17,955 bases of DNA. Source: Nitrospirota bacterium. GTDB taxonomy: Bacteria > Nitrospirota > Thermodesulfovibrionia > Thermodesulfovibrionales > JdFR-88. Position numbers and translations under genes: made by a program. This document shows positions 6,979 to 12,266 of the stretch, in pieces (the stretch's first letter is position 1; every line of letters begins with the position of its first letter). Under the pieces are notes generated by a model. It worked only from the letters and a program-made list of their open reading frames with translations, was not told the origin of the DNA and ran no database searches. The stretch covers positions 1 through 17,955 of the forward strand of contig JAJYGJ010000074.1 in assembly GCA_021790695.1 (NCBI GenBank). The letters are read 5' to 3'.

Positions 6979-7900
6979 GGTGGGTGGCGGGGTCCACCGT
7001 CTCGCCGATGGCGGAAATCCTGCCGGCAAACACCCGGCCCTGAAAGGCCATGAGCCCGGCTTTAACCGCCTGTCCAACACGGAAAAGCGGACTGGCGCTT
7101 TCAGGGACGTATGCCACCATCCACATGGTCGAGATGTCGGCAACCGAGTAAGGGGCGGGCGGAGTACCCGGTTGCGCCAGGAGTCCGGGCGCTGCATTTC
7201 TGGCCGTTATTCGGCCTGTTATAGGGCTCCGCACGACCATAACAGGATCGATCATCCTCTTCGCCACTATCCGATCGATTTGGGCCCCGGTTTTGCCGAA
7301 GATGCTCACGGCATCGCGGGCCGCCCGGTATGCGCCCTCCGCGCTCTGCTGGTCGGAGATTGCCTGCTCCAGATCTTTTTGTGCGATCCCCTGCGTTTTA
7401 TAAAGCTTTCTGGCTCGCTCAAGCACCCTGGTGGTCAGATCGTAAACACCTGCTGCGGCGATCAGGGCCGATTCGGCCTGTATGAGGTCGGGGCTGTCAA
7501 TCGTATAGAGTTTTTGGCCTTTAACCACTTTATCTCCGAGCCTGGCGAACAGATCGATGATCTTTCCCTGATTGGATGGGTAGACCTGTACCGACTTGTC
7601 ATCGTTGAAGGCGATATTGCCGACCGCCTCCTGCTGAATCGTAAAAAGACGCCGGCCTGCCGGCTCGACATTTACCGATTTAAACTGGGCATCATCAAGC
7701 GTAATGGAGGGAAGACCGCCCGGGGGCTGAGCCGATGTTTGAGATGGAGCCTTGCCCTGCGCGGCATTCGCCTTCGCAGGGGAAAGCCCTGATTCAGGCG
7801 AAATGCCCGAATTTCTCGTTAAAAATATGCTGGTTGAGATGATCAGTGCGGCAATTGTTGCAACCGTGCCCAACCCGATAGTTTTTTTGTTGGATGACAT
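6977..7900 (-). pseudogene. Truncated RND membrane-fusion (adaptor) protein, CusB/CzcB-like
   Basis: Periplasmic adaptor that links an RND pump to its outer-membrane channel. Seen: N-terminal anchor TIGLGTVATIAALIISTSIF, a Pro/Ala/Gln linker, the lipoyl half-motif GKIIDLFARLGDKVVKGQKL, an alpha-hairpin, MVVRSPITGRITARNAAPG (second lipoyl half), then DISTMWMVAYVPESASPLFR and GRISAIGETVDPATHR. In intact family members VDPxTR is followed by about 80-100 more residues. Here the sequence jumps at about 6977 into pump DNA out of frame, adding about 50 meaningless residues before a stop at 6827. Start chosen at ATG 7900 (MSSNKKT), which has AGAGG eight bases upstream; an ATG at 7963 would add 21 unlikely residues. 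The missing membrane-proximal part should prevent normal assembly. Confidence 0.85.
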
Positions 7901-7987
7901 AAACAGACCTCTTTTCAGGAATGCCTTTATGATGAAACCTTGTCCCCCCTCGTATCGTCGCATTTATCTGCTTATGAGCGGCTGTAT

Positions 7988-8005
7988 TTCAAACCACGGT
8001 TTGAA
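7988..8005. promoter_or_regulatory. Palindromic operator candidate
   Basis: TTCAAACC (7988-7995), spacer AC, GGTTTGAA (7998-8005): perfect 8-bp arms. It lies just downstream of the -10 box of the minus-strand efflux promoter, covering the likely transcription start, a typical position for a repressor. Size and symmetry fit TetR- or MarR-type regulators. No such regulator is in this window. Confidence 0.5.
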
Positions 8006-8012
8006 TCATAAA

Positions 8013-8040
8013 ATATTAATGTTACAGCAACTTTACACAA
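8013..8040 (-). promoter_or_regulatory. Candidate sigma-70 promoter of the efflux operon
   Basis: On the minus strand TTGTGT (8040-8035), a 16-nt spacer and TAATAT (8018-8013). The start site would fall at about 8006-8007, at the edge of the palindrome, with about 100 nt of leader before the adaptor ATG at 7900. Confidence 0.45.
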
Positions 8041-8062
8041 AGTGCCGTCCAAGGCCCTGCAG

Positions 8063-8092
8063 TTGATTTGGACGGGAAACATGTGCTAATTT
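8063..8092 (+). promoter_or_regulatory. Candidate promoter of rpsT
   Basis: TTGATT (8063-8068), an 18-nt spacer, and TAATTT (8087-8092) preceded by TG one base before (TGCTAATTT, an extended -10). It is back to back with the efflux promoter. The expected leader before the S20 start is about 30 nt. Confidence 0.45.
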
Positions 8093-8128
8093 ATAAGCTG
8101 ATCCAATTGACTTCAGAGGAGGAAGAAA

Positions 8129-8419
8129 TTGCCGGTACGGAAGAAGAACCCATCCGCAGAGAAAAAGACGAGGCAGGCCGAGAAGAGGCATGAGAGGAAT
8201 ATAGCGGTCAAAAGCGCATTGAAGACCGTTTCAAAGAAGGTTGTAAAGACCGTATCGGAGAAAGACGCTCCGGCAACGGCGGCCGGTCCGAAAGAGGCGA
8301 CAAAGGCTTATGCGAAGGCAGCCTCAAAAGGGATAATCCACAAAAACACCGCTTCCAGGAAGATATCAAGGCTGGCGGGTCTGGCCAACAAGGCCCAAAC
8401 TCCCGGGCCGATTGCCTAA
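8129..8419 (+). CDS. rpsT: 30S ribosomal protein S20
   Basis: Small basic protein that binds 16S rRNA early in 30S assembly. The family signature is clear: RQAEKRHERNIAVKSALKT at about residues 15-33, then AYAKAASKGIIHKNTASRK and SRLAGLANKA near the C-terminus. At 96 aa it is a little longer than the usual ~87, with an Ala/Pro-rich insert (about residues 46-54) and a PGPIA tail. The start is TTG at 8129 with AGAGGAGG about seven bases upstream; no ATG or GTG fits. E. coli rpsT also starts with UUG and is controlled by its own product at translation, so the rare start may be regulatory here too. It stands alone between divergent promoters and a MITE-like repeat. Confidence 0.9.
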   Translation: MPVRKKNPSAEKKTRQAEKRHERNIAVKSALKTVSKKVVKTVSEKDAPATAAGPKEATKAYAKAASKGIIHKNTASRKISRLAGLANKAQTPGPIA

Positions 8420-8424
8420 ACTAA

Positions 8425-8631
8425 CAGGCTGCTGAAAAAGTATTCTATGGGTTGCAAAATGCGTCTAGTCGTCATTCCCGCCCCCGGCTGCGACATTCGA
8501 GTGCAGTCTCCGGCGGGAATCCAATTTTTTCAATGACTTGTATTTAACGTGGATTCCCCGCCCGGTTTTATCCTTAACAAAATAAAATTCTGGCCGTGGA
8601 ATGATGAATTCAGGACTTTTTCAGTAGCCTG
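8425..8631. mobile_element. MITE-like non-coding element with 17-bp terminal inverted repeats
   Basis: The left end CAGGCTGCTGAAAAAGT (8425-8441) and the complement of the right end at 8615-8631 differ at one base. The 207-bp interior has no plausible gene. Inside lies a second inverted structure (8471-8605) starting GTCATTCC and ending GGAATGAT, with a 9-bp stem ATTCCCGCC/GGCGGGAAT (8474-8482 and 8512-8520). CTA occurs close to both outer ends but not in register, so I cannot claim a target duplication. The ends resemble those of insertion sequences, but no transposase is present. It starts 5 bases after rpsT and may fold into a long stem that ends that message. Confidence 0.6.
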
Positions 8632-8778
8632 CTATTGATGCAAATATGCCTTGCCCGATACAGTAATCTCAAAATTTTATCCGGTCCCGGAATTATTTTT
8701 TTGCAACTGCAAGGTCATCAAACATGTTCGAAATCCACCATTTCCATGAAAATATTGGGGCCGGCTTAAAGAGGGGGG
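8632..8778. other. Gene-free spacer
   Basis: Together with the preceding element this completes a gene-free gap of about 360 bases. I see no coding sequence. The only structure is a short palindrome TTGCAACTGCAA near 8701-8712. No convincing terminator for the minus-strand alkyltransferase gene is visible. Confidence 0.5.
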
Positions 8779-9252
8779 TTACCTGGAATGGATGGAATGG
8801 TAATATTCGGCTTCCAGGAGCCGCCTTTTTATAGCCAGTTCCGGTGAATATCCGCCGAGACTTCCATCGGATTCTATCACGCGGTGACAAGGCAGAACTA
8901 TGGGAAGGGGGTTTTTCGCCAGGGCCCGCCCCGCGGCCCTCGCGGCCCCCGGATGGCCGGCGCGGGCGGCGAGCCACTTGTAAGACCTGGTCTGCCCGTA
9001 AGGTATTTCACGCAGCGCAAGCCATATGCCGCGCTCGAAGGCAGTGCCATCGAGGGGCGCCAAAGGATACGTGAAGGCATCGAGAGCGCCCTCAAAATAT
9101 TTTCTGAATTCGTCTGTCAACGCCCGGGCGGCCTTACCCTGCCTGAAACCGGAAGGCGCGAGCAGGATTGAAACGCGGGCAAGCTGATCGTATTTCATGA
9201 GAAGGTATAAGGGACCGACCGGGCTTTCGAAGCGGTCATAGTAAAAACTCAA
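8779..9252 (-). CDS. ogt: O6-alkylguanine-DNA alkyltransferase (Ogt/MGMT type)
   Basis: Suicide DNA-repair protein that moves alkyl groups from O6-alkylguanine to its own cysteine. The active site is LPCHRVI with C122. FERGIWLALREIPYGQTRSY (71-90) is the DNA-binding entry of the domain, and AAGRALAKNP (about 105-114) is the conserved Arg-finger and Asn-hinge region. It ends with GYSPELAIKRRLLEAE. At 157 aa it is a stand-alone, Ogt-sized protein without an AdaA metal domain. The start is TTG at 9252, which overlaps the TGA of the upstream small gene (ATTGA), so the two should be co-translated. GAGG lies about a dozen bases upstream inside that gene. Confidence 0.93.
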   Translation of the reverse strand: MSFYYDRFESPVGPLYLLMKYDQLARVSILLAPSGFRQGKAARALTDEFRKYFEGALDAFTYPLAPLDGTAFERGIWLALREIPYGQTRSYKWLAARAGHPGAARAAGRALAKNPLPIVLPCHRVIESDGSLGGYSPELAIKRRLLEAEYYHSIHSR

Positions 9253-9473
9253 TCGCGGATGATCCTCAGCCCGGAATAATAACAGCAGAACTCGCTGTCC
9301 ATGTCGTTCAAAAAGGAGCGCTCCTGCCCGTCCTCGAACAAGACCCTGACCATGCAGATTCCCCCCTCCAGAAGAGAGTGTTTTTCCTCCACCACTTCCC
9401 CGACACCCCAGAAACTGTACCTGAGATGCCTGACCTTGTCTCCGCTCTTTAAGTAGAGCCTCCTTCCATGCAC
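9249..9473 (-). CDS. Small DUF3553-like protein upstream of ogt
   Basis: A 74-residue soluble protein. LKSGDKVRHLRYSFWGVGEV (residues 8-27) followed by VRVLFEDGQERSF is the small beta-barrel pattern of DUF3553 and of the CarD/UvrD-tail type Tudor-like folds, which often contact RNA polymerase or DNA repair proteins. Function is unknown. It overlaps ogt, so a role near DNA repair or transcription is plausible but inferred. The only start in frame is GTG at 9473, because a TAA lies four codons upstream. There is no Shine-Dalgarno; instead a perfect TATAAT ends six bases upstream, suggesting leaderless translation. Confidence 0.75.
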   Translation of the reverse strand: MHGRRLYLKSGDKVRHLRYSFWGVGEVVEEKHSLLEGGICMVRVLFEDGQERSFLNDMDSEFCCYYSGLRIIRD

Positions 9474-9478
9474 TTCAT

Positions 9479-9508
9479 ATTATAACAATTGGCAAACGCG
9501 CCCTTAAA
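9479..9508 (-). promoter_or_regulatory. Candidate promoter of the DUF3553-like/ogt pair, possibly leaderless
   Basis: On the minus strand a perfect TATAAT (9484-9479), an 18-nt spacer and a weak TTTAAG (9508-9503). The -10 box ends six bases before the GTG start at 9473, so transcription would begin at about the start codon. Confidence 0.5.
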
Positions 9509-9511
9509 CCT

Positions 9512-9540
9512 TTCAAAAAACTGCCTTTTTATGGTATATA
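9512..9540 (+). promoter_or_regulatory. Candidate promoter of the SurA-like lipoprotein gene
   Basis: TTCAAA (9512-9517), a 17-nt spacer, TATATA (9535-9540) with TG at 9532-9533, an extended -10. It is divergent from, and interlocked with, the promoter of the DUF3553-like gene. A clear AGGAGG ribosome site precedes the ATG at 9581. Confidence 0.5.
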
Positions 9541-9580
9541 TAGAGATACCTTCACTCTATGTCCAGGAGGACAAGAAAAA

Positions 9581-10222
9581 ATGAGATCGGAAATAAAGAA
9601 ATTTGTGCTGCTTGCGGCGATGCTTGCTTTGATCGTTTCCTGCGCGAAATCCGCAAATGAGACAAAATCCGCGGGCGATTCAACCGTATTGGCCACGGTT
9701 GGCAACAAGACGATAACAACCGCGATGTATGAAGATGAACTGAATAATCTCCCCCCTCAGGTAAGACAATATTTCCTCAGGCAGGGCGGAAGCCAGGCGT
9801 TCCTCAATGAAATCATCAACAAGGAACTGCTGTACCAGGAGGCGATGAAGGAGGGGATCGATAAAGACAAGGGGCTCAAGCAGGCGGTTGAGTCCTATAA
9901 GAAGATAACCATGGTAAAGATGCTGCTGCAAAGAAAAATCGAGGGCGCTTCCACCACGGTGTCCGACGCCGATGTCAAGAATTATTATGACACCCACAAG
10001 GAAGACTTCAAGTTGAAAGGCCCCGGGAAAACAGAAAAGGTGCTCCCCTTCCCGGCCATAAAGGCCCTCATACGCCAGCATTTGATTGAAGCAAAGCAGG
10101 AGCAGGCCTTCGCGGAGTATGTAAATAACCTTAAGAAAACCGCAAAAATTAATATAAACGAGCGGGCCGTGCAGACGCTGCAACCGGCTCCGGAGATGGA
10201 AAACACACCGGTCGCCAAGTAA
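9581..10222 (+). CDS. SurA N-terminal-domain lipoprotein lacking the parvulin domain
   Basis: Predicted periplasmic lipoprotein: basic start, hydrophobic segment and lipobox IVSC with acceptor C21. VLATVGNKTITTAMYEDELN and FLNEIINKELLYQEAMKEGI are the SurA/PrsA N-terminal chaperone domain. VSDADVKNYYDTHKEDFK is the linker that normally leads into the parvulin (PpiC) domain. Here the next residues go straight to the final helix (IKALIRQHLIEAKQEQAF...YVNNLKKTAKINI), so the ~90-residue isomerase domain is absent. At 213 aa it is likely a chaperone for secreted or outer-membrane proteins with no proline isomerase activity. The join is in frame and tidy, so it does not look like recent damage. Single gene with its own promoter and terminator. 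Confidence 0.82.
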   Translation: MRSEIKKFVLLAAMLALIVSCAKSANETKSAGDSTVLATVGNKTITTAMYEDELNNLPPQVRQYFLRQGGSQAFLNEIINKELLYQEAMKEGIDKDKGLKQAVESYKKITMVKMLLQRKIEGASTTVSDADVKNYYDTHKEDFKLKGPGKTEKVLPFPAIKALIRQHLIEAKQEQAFAEYVNNLKKTAKININERAVQTLQPAPEMENTPVAK

Positions 10223-10241
10223 TTGAAATGCCTCCCGTCAG

Positions 10242-10265
10242 GGGAAATAAATAAGTATATTTCCC
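10242..10265 (+). other. AT-rich stem-loop in the 3' region of the SurA-like gene
   Basis: GGGAAATA (10242-10249) pairs with TATTTCCC (10258-10265), 8 bp with an 8-nt loop. It is directly followed by a small CCCC/GGGG hairpin and then by the strong terminator. It may stabilise the 3' end of the message. Confidence 0.4.
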
Positions 10266-10294
10266 GTCCCCTCCAGGGGCGGGCGGATTGATCT

Positions 10295-10333
10295 GCCTTG
10301 GAGATTCCGTGGAATCTCCAAGGCGATTTTTTT
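10295..10333 (+). terminator. Strong intrinsic terminator
   Basis: GCCTTGGAGATTCC (10295-10308), two bases, GGAATCTCCAAGGC (10311-10324): a perfect 14-bp stem, then GA and seven T (10327-10333). It ends the SurA-like transcript and separates it from the convergent regulator gene. Confidence 0.93.
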
Positions 10334-10408
10334 GTTTATCGGAGAACCTCGCGGCAGGGGGCGGCAAAACGCCATGGCGATCCATTATTTTAAAAAGCCC
10401 GGGGTGAT

Positions 10409-11038
10409 TTAAAGGTTGTCCTTAGGGATCTGGACCAGGCAGAAAGGGTCTCCGAACGAGATCGCCTTCGCCATGACGGCCGGTTTGCCAAGGAGTTCCG
10501 AAACGTGCTCAAGTTCGTAATTGCAGGCCTCGGGGTAGAGGTTTGACACCCTCGAAAGCGGGCAGTTAAACAGACTGAGGTCATAGTGTCTTTCGTCGTC
10601 CTTGAGCTCGACAAGATAGCCGTCCTCCTCAAGCAGGTTTGAAAGCGCCATGATCTTGCCATGAAAATCGTATGGGGCAAGAAGTCTTGCCCTTTCTTTC
10701 ACAAGTCTGTCTTTGCGCCTCTTGAAAAGAGCGTCTATCTTGGGCCTGCCATCCAGGGCCTCCAGATCGGACAGAAGGTCGAGTGTAAATCCGGAGTAGC
10801 CTTTCTGGAAGATATCGTCGGCGCTGGCGGTAAGCTTGTAAACGAAAACCGGCCTTCCTATGCCGTGCTTTCTCGCCTCGTAGCTTATTATGTTTTTTCT
10901 CTCAAGCGCGATCAGATGCTGCCTTACGCCCATGGGTGTGATGCCCACCCGCTTGCTTAATTCCTCGGCAGTAAGGCCGCCGGTTTTTTTCAGCAGCATT
11001 ATTATCTTGTCTTTTGTCTGACCATCCGCAATATGCAT
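10409..11038 (-). CDS. SufR-like Fe-S cluster-sensing transcriptional regulator
   Basis: DNA-binding protein of the ArsR/DeoR-like SufR group. Residues 8-70 form a winged helix (LTAEELSKRVGITPMGVRQH is the helix-turn-helix; GIGRPVFVYKLT is the wing). The C-terminal part carries C159, C172 and C200 in NCPLSRV...PEAC...GDPFC. The 12- and 27-residue gaps match what I recall for the cluster-binding cysteines of cyanobacterial SufR. SufR holds a [4Fe-4S] or [2Fe-2S] cluster and represses Fe-S assembly genes when the cluster is present. No suf or isc genes lie here, so its target is unknown; the divergent TraT-like gene is one candidate. Full length at 209 aa, with a GGGAGGG ribosome site before the ATG. 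Confidence 0.85.
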   Translation of the reverse strand: MHIADGQTKDKIIMLLKKTGGLTAEELSKRVGITPMGVRQHLIALERKNIISYEARKHGIGRPVFVYKLTASADDIFQKGYSGFTLDLLSDLEALDGRPKIDALFKRRKDRLVKERARLLAPYDFHGKIMALSNLLEEDGYLVELKDDERHYDLSLFNCPLSRVSNLYPEACNYELEHVSELLGKPAVMAKAISFGDPFCLVQIPKDNL

Positions 11039-11064
11039 GGTCCCTCCCAGACTCCGGCCAGCTT

Positions 11065-11093
11065 ACGCTAACATAAATTTAGAATTTTGTAAA
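11065..11093 (-). promoter_or_regulatory. Weak candidate promoter of the SufR-like gene
   Basis: On the minus strand TTTACA (11093-11088), a 17-nt spacer, TAGCGT (11070-11065). The -10 is poor. It lies within an AT-rich patch holding two similar direct motifs, AAATTTAGAATTTT (11075-11088) and AAATTTTAGATCTTTT (11107-11122), which could be binding sites. Confidence 0.28.
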
Positions 11094-11210
11094 CAGATAT
11101 TTTTTGAAATTTTAGATCTTTTCCATTCCGCCCTCCCCAAATTACCCGAAGCACCGGATCGGCCTGTTTGAACGGACCGGGGGCCGACTCGCAAAACAAC
11201 TCACGGAATC

Positions 11211-11240
11211 TTGACAAAAACGCGAACGCCCGGTTAGAAT
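11211..11240 (+). promoter_or_regulatory. Sigma-70 promoter of the TraT-like gene
   Basis: Perfect TTGACA (11211-11216), an 18-nt spacer and TAGAAT (11235-11240), one mismatch from consensus. The leader would be about 34 nt to the ATG at 11281, with GAAAGGG as a distant ribosome site. Confidence 0.65.
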
Positions 11241-11280
11241 CACGCAAAATCCTCCTGAATCGAAAGGGCTAAAAACCACA

Positions 11281-12021
11281 ATGAGAATCGTCAGATATGT
11301 TTTACCCGCATTGCTGGCGGCCGCCATGGTGCTCGGCGGATGCGCCACTGCGACGGGACCCGCCCCTCAGTCGGCCAGCGCCAGCGGCTTGTCCGCCGGG
11401 AACATGAAACTTTCAGCCAGGATGTCATCGAGCATTTTCCTGCAGCCCGTTTCTCCGTCGCGGCGGATTGTTTTTGTATCCGGGCACAACACCTCCAGCG
11501 CGCAGGGTCTGCATTTCACCCGGCTGATCAAGCAAAGCCTGATCGAGAAGGGCTACAGGATTACCGACGATCCAGCCAGGGCGGAATACATGCTTATGTA
11601 CAACATCCTTTATGTAGGCAAGGAGGATCAGAGTTATACAGCGGCCGGGGCGCTCGCCGGCGGTTTCGGCGGAGCGGTAATTGGCGCGGCCGCCAGCAAC
11701 ACCACCACGGGGGCCGTCGCGGGAGGGTTGGCCGGCGCAGTAGTCGGCGGCATCATCGGCAATTTTTTCCAGCAAAACAGGTATATGATGGTGGTCGACA
11801 TCCAGCTTGAACAGCGGCAGGCGGGCACCTATACGACGACCAACACTTATGCGGACCAGGGTACGGCCAGCACGGTGCATACTTACCATTCCGGGGTCAA
11901 AAACTGGATGTTCTACCGGGACCGGATCGTAGCGCAGGCCGAAGGCACCCGGCTTACGTTTGACTACGCCACACCTGCCATGTCACAGGAGGTCTCCGGG
12001 GAAATCTCGGGACTTTTCTAG
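11281..12021 (+). CDS. TraT-like outer-membrane lipoprotein
   Basis: Lipoprotein with lipobox LGGC (acceptor C21). After a Ser-rich linker come MSSSIFLQPVSPSRRIVFV and LIKQSLIEKGYRITDDPARA, matching the TraT pattern (MSxxIxLxP, then xxGYxVxxxPxxA). A Gly/Ala-rich stretch follows (GALAGGFGGAVIGAAAS, GAVAGGLAGAVVGGIIGNFF, about residues 123-163). This glycine-zipper-like segment probably inserts into or spans the membrane. The C-terminal part (VVDIQLEQRQ...) is beta-rich as in TraT. Plasmid TraT gives surface exclusion and serum resistance; chromosomal homologues such as this are usually of unknown role. At 246 aa it is family length. No conjugation genes are nearby. Confidence 0.87.
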   Translation: MRIVRYVLPALLAAAMVLGGCATATGPAPQSASASGLSAGNMKLSARMSSSIFLQPVSPSRRIVFVSGHNTSSAQGLHFTRLIKQSLIEKGYRITDDPARAEYMLMYNILYVGKEDQSYTAAGALAGGFGGAVIGAAASNTTTGAVAGGLAGAVVGGIIGNFFQQNRYMMVVDIQLEQRQAGTYTTTNTYADQGTASTVHTYHSGVKNWMFYRDRIVAQAEGTRLTFDYATPAMSQEVSGEISGLF

Positions 12022-12039
12022 CGGATCTGGTCGTTGATT

Positions 12040-12080
12040 GAGGACTCCCCGCCGGCCCTGGGACCGCGGGGAGTCCTCTT
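12040..12080 (+). terminator. Hairpin terminator after the TraT-like gene
   Basis: GAGGACTCCCCGC (12040-12052) and GCGGGGAGTCCTC (12066-12078) form a perfect 13-bp stem with a 13-nt loop. Only a short TT follows, so it may be a weak terminator or an mRNA-stabilising hairpin. Confidence 0.65.
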
Positions 12081-12266
12081 CTGCGCTCGCCCGGACTCCG
12101 GATATCAACCGGCCCCGATGAAGCCCGGCAGGAAAGCAAAAAAGGCCCCTGAAATTCTATAATATCCGATGGCCCTTTTATCCAATGCCGCTCCGTGTCC
12201 CCCGACCCTTGCGCCGGACGGGTTTCCCCGTTCGGCAGGGAGGGATGAAGGAGGTTTTTCGTTAGC

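Noticed and set aside
6881..7792. 303-residue open frame on the + strand opposite the efflux adaptor
   Set aside because: The minus strand encodes clear adaptor and pump motifs; the + frame has no recognisable domain.
7752..8066. 104-residue + frame crossing the divergent promoter region
   Set aside because: It covers the adaptor start, its promoter and the palindrome, and has no family features.
12138..12180. Imperfect AAAAGGCC/GGCCCTTTT hairpin upstream of leuS as a terminator or T-box
   Set aside because: The stem needs a bulge and has a long loop, and I see no T-box or leader-peptide features.
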